DNA of 64,000 bases from Streptomyces poonensis. GTDB lineage: Bacteria > Actinomycetota > Actinomycetes > Streptomycetales > Streptomycetaceae. The notes beneath the pieces are model-generated. The model was not told where the DNA came from. It made no database searches and worked only from the letters and a program-made list of their open reading frames with translations. The position numbers were made by a program, and so were the translations under genes. The DNA is taken from positions 1 to 64,000 of the forward strand of contig NZ_BMVW01000027.1 in NCBI RefSeq assembly GCF_014650915.1, written 5' to 3'. Shown piece by piece: positions 19,171 to 26,771 of the stretch. The stretch's first letter is position 1, and each line of letters begins with the position of its first letter.

Positions 19171-19970
19171 TCGCCCTCGATGACCGTGACCGCGCGGCCG
19201 GTCAGCAGGGTGCGGTCACCGTGGACCTCGGTGCGGACCAGGCCGGAGCGGGGGGAAGCCTGCAGACCGGTGAGGACCGGGTGCCCGAGCCGCTCGGACC
19301 AGAACGGGGCCAGGGCCGTGTGGGCGCTTCCCGTGACGTGGTCCTCGTCGATGCCGACGTTCGGGAAGAAACAGCGCGAGACGAAGTCGTAGCCCCGGGC
19401 GGCAGGGTCCTCGGCGCGCGCCGTCGCGATGATGCCGCGCTCGGAGTACCGGCCGAGTGCCTTGAAGTCGGGCGCGAGGCCGAGGACGGTCTTCTCGTCG
19501 GGGAGTTCGAGCAGCAGGTCACCGACGGACGGCCCGGTGTCGAGGGCGGTCAGCGGCTCGGCGCCCAGTGTGTCGGCCACGCCGTCCGGCAGGTCGACCG
19601 GGGTGAGGGGTGCCGTCGGGAAGTCGAGGGTGATGGACCCGTCCTCGTGCGGCGTCGCGATCAGTACGCCGCTGAGAGTGGCGAACCTGACCGGGCCGGA
19701 GTGGGCACCGGTGGTGGCGAGGACGTGCGCCGTGGCCAGCGTCGCGTGGCCGCACATCGCGACCTCGGTGGCGGGGGTGAACCAGCGCAGCGCCCAGTCG
19801 GCCTCGCCGTCCCCGGGCAGCGGGTGGGCGAAGGCCGTCTCGGGGTGGTTGACCTCGCGGGCCACGTTCCGCAGCCAGGCGTCGTCCGGGAAGGCGTCGA
19901 GGAGGAGGACCCCGGCCGGGTTGCCGGAGAAGGGGCGGTCGGTGAAGGCGTCGACGATTCGAATGCGCAT
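19158..19970 (-). CDS. PhzF-family isomerase/epimerase
   Basis: The 270-residue protein has the two-lobed diaminopimelate-epimerase-like fold of the PhzF family: N-terminal RIVDAFTDRPFSGNPAGV, catalytic glutamate E44 in NHPETAFAHP, MCGHATLATAHVL, and C-terminal GIDEDHVTGSAHTALAPFW. PhzF itself isomerises a phenazine precursor; most homologues are of unknown substrate and no phenazine genes are near. A TAGCGT box lies 6 nt before the ATG, so it is probably leaderless. The 3' end is duplicated (see repeat). Confidence 0.88.
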   Translation of the reverse strand: MRIRIVDAFTDRPFSGNPAGVLLLDAFPDDAWLRNVAREVNHPETAFAHPLPGDGEADWALRWFTPATEVAMCGHATLATAHVLATTGAHSGPVRFATLSGVLIATPHEDGSITLDFPTAPLTPVDLPDGVADTLGAEPLTALDTGPSVGDLLLELPDEKTVLGLAPDFKALGRYSERGIIATARAEDPAARGYDFVSRCFFPNVGIDEDHVTGSAHTALAPFWSERLGHPVLTGLQASPRSGLVRTEVHGDRTLLTGRAVTVIEGELLA

Positions 19971-19976
19971 GGTCCG

Positions 19977-19982
19977 ACGCTA
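19977..19982 (-). promoter_or_regulatory. -10 box of a likely leaderless promoter for the PhzF gene
   Basis: On the minus strand TAGCGT is followed by CGGACC (6 nt) and the ATG at 19970. No ribosome-binding site is present. Confidence 0.6.
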
Positions 19983-20327
19983 AGGGCTCGGTGAAGTCGC
20001 AGGCCAAGGCCAATTCGCGGGCGCTGGACCTGTTTCGGCGGTGCTCCGGGGGTACTGGCAAGCCTTGAGCTCGTGCCGACGAAGTGCGGACGGACGCGAA
20101 CGTGGCATGGCACGACGGGCACGACAGCCGGTCGAGCCACTGCTTCGAGCGGTCGGGGCGGCGACCACGGCAGACGGTGATGAGTGACTGCCTCGGCTAG
20201 ACGGTGAGGAGTGACTGCCTCGGCTAGACGGTGAGGAGTGACTGCCTCGGCTTGCCGGCTCCGGGCGGGATCACCGGCGCATCGTTTTCAGCGGCGAGGC
20301 CCAAGGGGGTTGTCGCATGCCAGGTCC
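19983..20327. other. Intergenic region between divergent phzF-like and padR genes
   Basis: No convincing gene is seen. The frames on both strands are short and Arg/Pro-rich. The notable content is the 27-bp tandem repeat at 20172-20252. Confidence 0.6.
20172..20252 (+). repeat. 27-bp tandem repeat, three copies
   Basis: The unit begins AGACGGTGAGGAGTGACTGC and ends CTCGGCT. Copies are 20172-20198, 20199-20225 and 20226-20252. Copies 2 and 3 are identical, and copy 1 differs by one base. No ORF spans it; the high identity indicates recent duplication. Confidence 0.95.
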
Positions 20328-20363
20328 CGATATATCGTTGAGGCATCGCGACAGATCAACGAT
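20310..20363 (+). promoter_or_regulatory. padR promoter with two overlapping palindromes (likely autoregulatory operator)
   Basis: TTGTCG (20310-20315) and TATCGT (20333-20338) are spaced 17 nt. CGATATATCG (20328-20337) is a perfect 10-bp palindrome over the -10 region, and ATCGTTGA (20334-20341) and TCAACGAT (20356-20363) are perfect inverted arms. Such dyads over the core promoter suit PadR repression. Confidence 0.65.
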
Positions 20364-20380
20364 GGAATGGAGTGGTTGCG

Positions 20381-21022
20381 ATGCGTACCCGTGGAGAGGA
20401 CTACGGATTCGAGCACGGACACGGGCGTCACGGTGGGCGCGGCCCGCATGGACGTCCCGGCGGCGGTCATGAGGCGCTGCGCGGTGCCTTCGGGCCCTTC
20501 GGCCCGGGGCACGGCGGCCCCGGCTTCCCCGGCTTCGGCCCGGGACCGTGGGGTGGGCGCGGCAGGGGCGGACCCAGGGGAAGGGCGCGGCGCGGTGACG
20601 TCCGGGCGTCGATCCTGGCCCTTCTGAAGGACCGGCCGATGCACGGCTACGAGATGATCCAGGAGATCGCCGAGCGCAGCGGCGGGGCGTGGAAGCCCAG
20701 CCCGGGATCGGTCTACCCGACCCTCCAGTTGCTGGAGGACGAAGGGCTGATCGCCAGTGAGAGCGAGGGGGGCAAGAAGCTGTTCTCGCTCACCGAGGCC
20801 GGCCGTACGGCGGCCGACGAGGGTTCCGACGCGCCGTGGGAAGAGGCCTCGCGCGGGGTCGACTGGGAAGCGCTGAGCGAGATCCGGCAGGCCGGCTTCG
20901 GTCTGATGGAGGCGTTCGGGCAGGTCTGGAAGACCGGGAGCAAGGAGCAGCGCGACAAGGCGCTGGCGGTCGTCAACGAGGCCCGGAAGAAGCTGTACCT
21001 GATCCTCGCCGATGAGGACTGA
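20381..21022 (+). CDS. PadR-family transcriptional regulator
   Basis: The ~213-residue protein has a long His/Gly/Pro/Arg-rich N-terminus (~1-75, e.g. HGHGRHGGRG, GFGPGPWGGRG) and then a PadR winged helix (ILALLKDRPMHGYEMIQEI, PSPGSVYPTLQLLEDEGLI, GKKLFSLTEAG) and a C-terminal dimer helix. The His-rich leader could bind metal (inference). PadR proteins repress efflux or stress genes; its target is unknown and self-regulation is suggested by the dyads upstream. ATG 20381 has GGAG 8 nt upstream. The stop codon falls inside a heptanucleotide repeat. Confidence 0.87.
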   Translation: MRTRGEDYGFEHGHGRHGGRGPHGRPGGGHEALRGAFGPFGPGHGGPGFPGFGPGPWGGRGRGGPRGRARRGDVRASILALLKDRPMHGYEMIQEIAERSGGAWKPSPGSVYPTLQLLEDEGLIASESEGGKKLFSLTEAGRTAADEGSDAPWEEASRGVDWEALSEIRQAGFGLMEAFGQVWKTGSKEQRDKALAVVNEARKKLYLILADED

Positions 21023-21083
21023 GGACTGAGGACTGAGGACTGAGGACTGAGGACTGAGGACTGAGGACTGAGGGCTGAGGACT
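21014..21083 (+). repeat. Heptanucleotide tandem repeat (GAGGACT x10) overlapping the padR stop codon
   Basis: Ten head-to-tail copies of GAGGACT run from 21014 to 21083, the ninth with one substitution. The padR stop TGA is formed at the junction of copies 1 and 2, so the repeat grew from the last codons (Glu-Asp-stop). Confidence 0.97.
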
Positions 21084-21242
21084 GCGGGTTGCGGGTTGAG
21101 GACTTGGGAGCCGTGCCGTCCGTGGGCGGCGTCAAGTCATCCGTAAGGAGGACAACCTCTCGCCCACCCCCAACCTGCGTGGGACGTGAGAATGCTGCCC
21201 GGCGAGGATGCCTCGATGCGGTGCGGCTGGTGGGGTGGGGGT

Positions 21243-21833
21243 GTGCAATCCCGATCTCCTCGGCATGCGGCCGCCGATCAAGGCCGTGGCCATGGTCACA
21301 GCCGCGACCACAGTCATGGTCACAGCCATGGCCATGTGGAGGCCGTTGCCGGGCTCACCGACGAGCTGGCAGCGGTGGTCAGCAGTGCGCGCAGGCGGGC
21401 GCTCAGGGACGGGGACCAGCAGATCGACACCGCTCATCTGCTCCATGCGCTCCTGGAGTCGGATCCCGAGGTGCGTGCCGTCTTCGAGGGCGGACCGCAG
21501 GTCGCGCGGCTGCTCGGCTATCTGGTGCAGCGGAGTATCGGTTATGGACTGCGCTGGCAGAGCGCTGCCGAGGACTCCGGCGCCCTGCCCGTGTTCACCG
21601 GGGTGACGGGCTGGTCGCCGGTGGCCTCCGGAGCGATGGAGGACGCGTGTGCGCGCGCCGAGCGCCGTGGGGAGGCGCACGCCCGCGGGACCGACCTGCT
21701 CGCCGCACTCGTCGCGGCCCCCGACGCGCGCGCCGTCGAGGTCCTCCGGCGCGCGGGCGTCGACACGGAAGCGCTGCCGGAGCGGATCGAGCGCCGGGCG
21801 ACGGGCTGTGTGGCGGGCGGGGAGAACGGCTGA
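21243..21833 (+). CDS. Stand-alone Clp N-terminal (ClpC/A-type) domain protein with His-rich leader
   Basis: The ~196-residue protein has a His-rich N-terminus (GRGHGHSRDHSHGHSHGH) followed by two Clp_N repeats (~60-190: LTDELAAVVSSARRRAL, IDTAHLLHALLESDPEVRAV, then VFTGVTGWSPVASGAMEDA, GTDLLAALVAAPDARAV). There is no AAA+ ATPase module, so it cannot unfold proteins; it may act as a Clp adaptor or regulator (inference). The poly-His part suggests metal binding. The start is uncertain: GTG 21243 follows a G-rich stretch, and GTG 21186 is an alternative. Confidence 0.75.
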   Translation: MQSRSPRHAAADQGRGHGHSRDHSHGHSHGHVEAVAGLTDELAAVVSSARRRALRDGDQQIDTAHLLHALLESDPEVRAVFEGGPQVARLLGYLVQRSIGYGLRWQSAAEDSGALPVFTGVTGWSPVASGAMEDACARAERRGEAHARGTDLLAALVAAPDARAVEVLRRAGVDTEALPERIERRATGCVAGGENG

Positions 21834-22040
21834 CGCGGGACGGGTCCCGGCCGGCGAAGTGTGCCGGGGCCGTCCGGTGCGCGCTCGGTGTCGCCGAGCC
21901 TGACGCGTAGGTCATCGGCGGGCCCGTCGAGCCTGTCACGTGGGCCGTTGTCCTGGCGCGTCGGCCCGTCCGGCGTCTCTCACCCGCCTGACCGGCGGGT
22001 CTCGTCGGCGCCCCAGTTGCTGGGACAGGTGTCATTTCAA

Positions 22041-22069
22041 GTGACGCTCATGTTGTTGCCTGTCATCAT
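22041..22069 (+). promoter_or_regulatory. Possible leaderless promoter of the EamA gene
   Basis: GTGACG (22041-22046) and CATCAT (22064-22069) are 17 nt apart, and CATCAT is followed by 6 nt and the GTG at 22076. The hexamers are weak matches, so the call rests mainly on spacing. Confidence 0.4.
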
Positions 22070-22075
22070 GTGCCG

Positions 22076-23128
22076 GTGCATACGTCTCAGGGGCCTCAGG
22101 GGCACCGTGCGAGGGGCGTCGGCCTCGGGCTCGCGTTCGCGTCGGCGGTCGCCTTCGGCGGATCGGGGATCGCGGCCAAACCGTTGATCGAGGCGGGCCT
22201 GGACCCGCTTCACGTGGTCTGGCTGCGGGTGACCGGCGCCGCGCTGGTGATGCTTCCACTGGCCGTGCGGCATCGTGCTCTGCTGCGCCGCCGGCCCGCG
22301 CTGCTCGCCGGGTTCGGCCTGCTGGCCGTGGCCGGCGTCCAGGCGTGCTACTTCGCCGCGATTTCCCGTATCCCCGTCGGAGTCGCGCTGCTCGTGGAGT
22401 ATCTCGGGCCCGCGTTGGTGCTCGGCTGGGTGCGGTTCGTACAGCGACGGCGGGTCGCGCGCGGCGCGGCCGTCGGAGTCGTCCTTGCGGTCGGCGGGCT
22501 CGCGTGCGTCGTCGAGGTGTGGTCCGGGCTGGGCTTCGACGCCGTCGGGCTGCTGCTCGCCCTCGCCGCCGCCTGCTGTCAGGCCGGCTACTTCGTCCTG
22601 TCCGACCAGGGTGCCGACGCGGGAGAGGAGGCGCCGCACCCGCTCGGCGTCATCGCGTACGGCCTGCTCGTGGGCGCCCTCGTGCTCACCGTCGTCGCCC
22701 GGCCCTGGACCATGGACTGGTCGCTGCTCGCGGGCTCCGCCCGCATGGACGGCACCCCCGTCCCCGCGTGGCTGCTGCTCGCCTGGGTCGTGCTGATCGC
22801 GACCGTCGTCGCGTACGTCACCGGAGTGCTCTCCGTACGCAGGCTCTCCCCGCAGGTCGCGGGCGTCGTCGCCTGTCTGGAGGCGGTCATCGCGACGGTT
22901 CTCGCCTGGGTACTGCTCGGCGAGCACCTCTCGGCCCCCCAGCTGCTCGGCGGCGCCGTGGTCCTGATGGGTGCCCTCGTCGCACAGTCCTCCACGTCGG
23001 CCAAGGCCTCGCAGGGGCTGGTCGTGGGAGGGGCCGACGAAGCGGTGGCGGACGGGGACGGAGCGGCCGGGGCAGCCGATGCGGGCCGTGGCGAGCGGGA
23101 GTTGTCGGGCCGCGGGCCCGGTGCGTAA
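22076..23128 (+). CDS. EamA/DMT-family transporter
   Basis: The ~350-residue protein has ten predicted membrane helices in two EamA halves (FGGSGIAAKPLIEAGLDP, YFAAISRIPVGVALLVEYLG, then ACLEAVIATVLAWVLLGEH) and a hydrophilic C-terminal tail rich in Gly/Ala/Asp (~310-350). Family members export amino acids, metabolites or drugs, driven by ion gradients; the substrate is unknown. GTG 22070 and GTG 22076 are both possible; the second fits a leaderless start. A second EamA gene follows about 200 bp downstream. Confidence 0.85.
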   Translation: MHTSQGPQGHRARGVGLGLAFASAVAFGGSGIAAKPLIEAGLDPLHVVWLRVTGAALVMLPLAVRHRALLRRRPALLAGFGLLAVAGVQACYFAAISRIPVGVALLVEYLGPALVLGWVRFVQRRRVARGAAVGVVLAVGGLACVVEVWSGLGFDAVGLLLALAAACCQAGYFVLSDQGADAGEEAPHPLGVIAYGLLVGALVLTVVARPWTMDWSLLAGSARMDGTPVPAWLLLAWVVLIATVVAYVTGVLSVRRLSPQVAGVVACLEAVIATVLAWVLLGEHLSAPQLLGGAVVLMGALVAQSSTSAKASQGLVVGGADEAVADGDGAAGAADAGRGERELSGRGPGA

Positions 23129-23138
23129 GGTGACGATC

Positions 23139-23180
23139 ATGCAGTCGACCGCACTCGTCCTTCCGCCCCCGGCCGCCTGA
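23139..23180 (+). CDS. 13-codon mini-ORF (possible leader peptide, Pro-Pro-Pro)
   Basis: ATG 23139 encodes MQSTALVLPPPAA and stops at 23178-23180. AAGGTG (23127-23132) lies 6 nt before the ATG. The region around its stop can fold (GGCCGCC with GGCGGGCC). It sits in the ~200-bp gap between two EamA genes. Three consecutive prolines are known to stall ribosomes and need EF-P, so a regulatory leader for the downstream exporter is plausible. No experimental support is available. Confidence 0.45.
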   Translation: MQSTALVLPPPAA

Positions 23181-23327
23181 GGCGGGCCTCCGGAACATGA
23201 CGCTCCGCTGTCGGTGGAGCGGGGAACGGTGCTGCCCGCAGATGAAGTCCGAGCGATTTCGCGCACTTCAGCGCATGCAGCGCGTTCTCGCGTCTTTCGT
23301 GCACTTCTGTGTCTGCGGAGAGAACAC

Positions 23328-24290
23328 GTGTCGAACACTGCTGTCGGCCTGCCCGTCGGGCGAGGCCTCCTTTATCTGATCGTCGCCGGTGCCGCCTGGG
23401 GCACCGCGGGCGCGGCCGCCTCATTGGTCTTCCGGGCCGGTGACATGGGGCCGATCGCCCTGTCCTTCTGGCGCTGCGCGGTCGGCGTCGTCCTGCTGCT
23501 CGCCGTGCACCGCCTGCGTGCCCGGACCCGGTCCGCCGGTGCCGTACCTCGCGCCGCCCGTGAACCCCTCGGCCGGAGGGCGCTGCGGGTCGGTGCGACG
23601 GGCGTCGGACTCGCCGTCTTCCAGACCGCCTACTTCGCCGCCGTCGAGGAGACCGGTCTCGCCGTGGCGACCGTTGTCACGCTGGGTACCGGGCCCGTGA
23701 TGATCGCGCTGGGCGCACGGCTGACGATGGATGAACGGCTGGGCGGCGGCGGTCTCGCCGCCGTCGCCGGGGCGCTCGCGGGCCTCGCCGTGCTGGTGCT
23801 CGGCAGTGGCGCGGCGACCGTGCGTCCGTCGGGCGTGCTCCTCGCCGTCCTGTCCGCCGCGGGGTACTCCGCGATGACGCTGCTCACTCGGTGGTGGGGG
23901 CGCGACGGCGCGGTGGACTCCGCGAGTACGACGATGTGGGCGTTCGCGGTGACCAGCGGGTGTCTGCTGCCGTTCGCCCTGGCCGAAGGGCTCCTGCCGG
24001 GCACCGACCGGCCGTTGCTGCTGCTGGGACTGGTCGTCTACATGGCGGCGATCCCCACGGCCCTCGCGTACGCGCTGTACTTCGCGGGCGCGGCCGTGGT
24101 GCGGTCGGCCACGGTCTCCGTGATCATGCTGCTGGAGCCGGTGAGCGCGGCGGTGCTCGCCGTGGTCCTGCTCGGCGAGCACCTCACGGCGGCGACGCTC
24201 CTCGGCACCCTGCTGATGCTCGGCTCGGTCGCGGGCCTCGCCGCGGCGGAGGCGCGGGGCACGGCCGCGGAGCAGCCCGCGCTCGGTTGA
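23328..24290 (+). CDS. EamA/DMT-family transporter
   Basis: The 320-residue protein has ten predicted membrane helices and two EamA repeats (GAAWGTAGAAASLVF, FQTAYFAAVEETGLAVATVV, and IMLLEPVSAAVLAVVLLGEH near the C-terminus). Substrate unknown. The GTG at 23328 is chosen because GGAGAG lies 6 nt upstream; the open frame back to 23214 lacks transporter-like sequence. It is not a close copy of the preceding EamA protein. Confidence 0.87.
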   Translation: MSNTAVGLPVGRGLLYLIVAGAAWGTAGAAASLVFRAGDMGPIALSFWRCAVGVVLLLAVHRLRARTRSAGAVPRAAREPLGRRALRVGATGVGLAVFQTAYFAAVEETGLAVATVVTLGTGPVMIALGARLTMDERLGGGGLAAVAGALAGLAVLVLGSGAATVRPSGVLLAVLSAAGYSAMTLLTRWWGRDGAVDSASTTMWAFAVTSGCLLPFALAEGLLPGTDRPLLLLGLVVYMAAIPTALAYALYFAGAAVVRSATVSVIMLLEPVSAAVLAVVLLGEHLTAATLLGTLLMLGSVAGLAAAEARGTAAEQPALG

Positions 24291-24358
24291 GGGCGGCCGG
24301 CTGAGCGGCGACGGGGTGAGGGGCGGCCGGGTGAGGGGCGGCCGGGTGAGGCGGCCGA
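24286..24358 (+). repeat. 15-bp tail repeats containing the EamA stop codon
   Basis: The first unit GTTGAGGGCGGCCGG (24286-24300) contains the stop TGA. GTGAGGGGCGGCCGG recurs exactly at 24316-24330 and 24331-24345, and a shortened copy follows at 24346-24358. Confidence 0.85.
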
Positions 24359-24402
24359 GTGAACGGTGGCCGGTGTGCGGCGTCGGGCCGACCGCCCATC
24401 GG

Positions 24403-24426
24403 GTACGGGGCCTCATGGCCCCGTAC
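24403..24426. terminator. Bidirectional hairpin between convergent genes
   Basis: GTACGGGGCC (24403-24412) and GGCCCCGTAC (24417-24426) form a perfect 10-bp stem with a TCAT loop between the EamA gene and the minus-strand PNPOx-like gene. Confidence 0.7.
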
Positions 24427-24501
24427 GCCCCGTACGACCCGTACGCCTCGTACCCCGGCGCCGTTCCTCTCCAGTGGGCGGTGGGAACGAGCAGGAACGG
24501 A

Positions 24502-25197
24502 TCAGGACGACAGAGCCGCCAGATAGCCGGGGAGTTCGGTGCCGGGGGTCAGCGCGGCGTCCGGCACCGGGGTTCCGTACCCCTTGCGGAGCGGGACGAC
24601 GCCGGCCCAGTGGGGGAGGGACAGGTCCTCGGGCTCGTCGTTGACGCCGCCGGTGCGCACCTTGGCGGAGACCTCGCCGAGTTCCAGGCGGAGCACGGCC
24701 GTGGCCGCGGACTCCTTGGCGTCCGCGGGCCGGGCGTCGCGCGAGCGGCCCGGCACGACGTGGTCGACCAGCGCGTCCAGGGCGAGTCGCTTCTCCTCGG
24801 GGTCGGTCACCTGGTGGGCGACGCCGTGCACCACGACGGAGCGGTAGTTGATCGAGTGGTGGAAGGCGGAGCGGGCGAGGACCAGGCCGTCGACGTGGGT
24901 GACCGTCAGGCAGACCGCGAGTCCCGGCCCCGCGTCCGTCCTGCCCGCCGTCCGCAGCGGGCGCGAACCCGTCGAGCCGTGCACGTAGAGGCGCTCGCCG
25001 ACCCTGCCGTAGAGGGTGGGCAGCACGACCGGCGCACCGTCCCGCACGAAGCCGAGGTGGCAGACGTACCCCTCGTCGAGTATCGCGTGCACCAGTTCCT
25101 TGTCGTACGACGCCCTGTGCGCGGAGCGCGTGGGGACGGTGCGGTCGGTCGGGGTGTAGGCGGCGGGCGGTGGTGTCCGCTGCTCGGCTCCCTGCAT
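24502..25197 (-). CDS. Pyridoxamine 5'-phosphate oxidase family (flavin-binding split barrel) protein
   Basis: The ~231-residue protein has a split-barrel flavin-binding fold: DEGYVCHLGFVRDGAPVVLP, GERLYVHGSTGSR, HHSINYRSVVVHG and a C-terminal GVVPLRKGYG. This is the nitroimidazole-resistance (NimA)-like/PNPOx-like group rather than true PdxH. It is divergent from a MocR regulator across a 12-bp palindrome, an arrangement that suggests MocR controls it and that both handle vitamin B6 or an amine. ATG 25197 has GGAGAG 5 nt upstream; ATG 25209 is the alternative. Confidence 0.84.
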   Translation of the reverse strand: MQGAEQRTPPPAAYTPTDRTVPTRSAHRASYDKELVHAILDEGYVCHLGFVRDGAPVVLPTLYGRVGERLYVHGSTGSRPLRTAGRTDAGPGLAVCLTVTHVDGLVLARSAFHHSINYRSVVVHGVAHQVTDPEEKRLALDALVDHVVPGRSRDARPADAKESAATAVLRLELGEVSAKVRTGGVNDEPEDLSLPHWAGVVPLRKGYGTPVPDAALTPGTELPGYLAALSS

Positions 25198-25209
25198 TGC
25201 GCTCTCCAT

Positions 25210-25221
25210 TGCACTAGTGCA
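25210..25221. promoter_or_regulatory. Palindromic operator between the MocR and PNPOx-like genes
   Basis: TGCACTAGTGCA is a perfect 12-bp palindrome in the 35-bp gap between divergent start codons. A MocR/GntR dimer site here could control both genes. Confidence 0.65.
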
Positions 25222-25232
25222 TACTTGACTTT

Positions 25233-26576
25233 GTGCTAGGAGATTATCGGATCGAGGGGCGGCGTGCAGCCGATATCGCGGCGAGCGTCGAGCGCGCGGT
25301 GGGCTCGGGGGAGCTGGAGCCGGGTCAACTGCTGCCTTCCATGCGGGAGTTGGCGGTCCGGCTGGGCGTGAATCCCAACACGGTCGCGGCCGCCTATCGC
25401 ACGCTGCGCGAGCGCGGAGTCATCGAGACCGACGGGCGCCGGGGCAGCCGGGTGCGCCCGAGGCCGGCCACCACGGGCCGCGAGTACATCCGGGTGGACG
25501 TACCGGAGGGCACGCGCGATCTCACCGGAGGCAACCCCGATCCGGCGCTCCTGCCGCCGCTCGCGCCTGCTCTCGCGGCCGCCGCCGAGCAGGGCGACCG
25601 CGAGCCCGTCCTGTACGGCGACGCCCTCGTCGAGCCGGAGCTGGCGCGCATCGCCCGCGCGGAGCTGACCGCCGACGGCGTTCCGGACGGACCGGTCGCC
25701 GTCACCTCCGGCTCGCTCGACGCCGTCGAGCGCGTCCTGGCCGCGCACCTCCGGCCCGGCGACGCGGTCGCCGTCGAGGACCCCGGCTGGGGCGGCCTGC
25801 TCGACCTCGTCCCGGCGCTCGGACTGCGCACCGTCCCCGTGGAGGTCGACGACGAGGGCCCCCTCCCCGAGGCCGTCGGCCGTGCCCTGGTGGGTGGCGC
25901 ACGCGCCCTGGTCGTCACGGACCGCGCGCAGAACCCGACCGGTGCCGCGGTGACCGCCCCACGCGCGCGTGCCCTGCGTTCGGTGCTCGAAGGCCATCCG
26001 GAGACCCTGCTCATCGAGGACGACCACGGATACAAGATCGTTGATCAGCCCTTGCATCCGCTGGCCGGGACCACGCACAGCTGGGCCGTCGTTCGCTCCG
26101 CCGCCAAGGCGTACGGGCCCGATCTGCGCCTCGCCGTGCTCACCGGGGACCCCGTCACCGTCGACCGGGTGCGCGGCAGGCAACGGCTCGGACCGGGTTG
26201 GGTGAGCCGCCTCCTGCAGCGGGCCGTGGTCCGGCTCTGGGCCGACGGCGCCGTGGACGGGCGGGCCGTGGCGGCCGCGTACGGGAGACGGCGGGACGCG
26301 CTGATCGCCGCGCTCGCCCGGCGCGGTGTCGCGGCGCACGGGCGCAGCGGGATGAACGTGTGGATACCCGTGCCGGACGAGACCGGCGCGGTCGCCCGGC
26401 TGCTGCACGCCGGCTGGGCGGTGGCACCCGGCGCCCGCTTCCGGACGAGCGCGCCACCGGGCATCCGTATCACCGTCTCGTCGCTGGCAGAGGACGAGCG
26501 CGACGACGAGATCGAGCGGCTGGCGGACGCGGTGGCCGCGGCGATCGGTCCCGCTCCTGCGCGACGTTACGGGTGA
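25233..26576 (+). CDS. MocR-family (GntR-aminotransferase) transcriptional regulator
   Basis: The 447-residue protein fuses an N-terminal GntR winged helix (~10-75: LLPSMRELAVRLGVNPNTVA, YRTLRERGVIET) to a class I aminotransferase-like domain (~95-440) with NPDPALLPP, DPGWGG, QNPTGAAVT, and the PLP lysine in RSAAKAYGPDLRLAVLTGD. Known MocR members sense PLP or an aldimine and control vitamin B6, GABA or related genes. The divergent PNPOx-like gene is the likely target. GTG 25233 is close to the palindrome, so the 5' leader must be very short. Its 3' end is duplicated. Confidence 0.88.
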   Translation: MLGDYRIEGRRAADIAASVERAVGSGELEPGQLLPSMRELAVRLGVNPNTVAAAYRTLRERGVIETDGRRGSRVRPRPATTGREYIRVDVPEGTRDLTGGNPDPALLPPLAPALAAAAEQGDREPVLYGDALVEPELARIARAELTADGVPDGPVAVTSGSLDAVERVLAAHLRPGDAVAVEDPGWGGLLDLVPALGLRTVPVEVDDEGPLPEAVGRALVGGARALVVTDRAQNPTGAAVTAPRARALRSVLEGHPETLLIEDDHGYKIVDQPLHPLAGTTHSWAVVRSAAKAYGPDLRLAVLTGDPVTVDRVRGRQRLGPGWVSRLLQRAVVRLWADGAVDGRAVAAAYGRRRDALIAALARRGVAAHGRSGMNVWIPVPDETGAVARLLHAGWAVAPGARFRTSAPPGIRITVSSLAEDERDDEIERLADAVAAAIGPAPARRYG

Positions 26577-26600
26577 CGACGCGACGTTACGGGTGACGAG
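26561..26600 (+). repeat. 20-bp duplication of the mocR 3' end
   Basis: GCGACGTTACGGGTGACGAC (26561-26580) is followed directly by a copy differing only in the last base (26581-26600). The first copy contains the last codons and the TGA stop (26574-26576). Further decayed CGCAT and CGACCGTCAG words fill the region to 26770. Confidence 0.93.
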
Positions 26601-26771
26601 GTGGACGCGGTCGACCGTCAAGAGCATCCCGCATCCCGCATCCCGCATCATGCATCGCGCATTACGCATCACGCCTGCGGTCGACCGTCAGGAGGGCTCA
26701 CGCGCCGGCCGACCGTCAGCGGCCTATCGCTCACGGTCATCTGTCGGCGGCCTGCCGCGTACGGTCGTCCG

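Noticed and set aside
19158..19970. PhzF homologue considered as sign of a phenazine cluster
   Set aside because: No other phz genes are near; stand-alone PhzF-like proteins are common and of unknown substrate.
26600..26770. CGCAT and CGACCGTCAG repeats considered as a CRISPR or integron-like array
   Set aside because: Units are 5-10 bp, irregular and without constant spacers; they look like decayed tail repeats. No cas or integrase genes are present.
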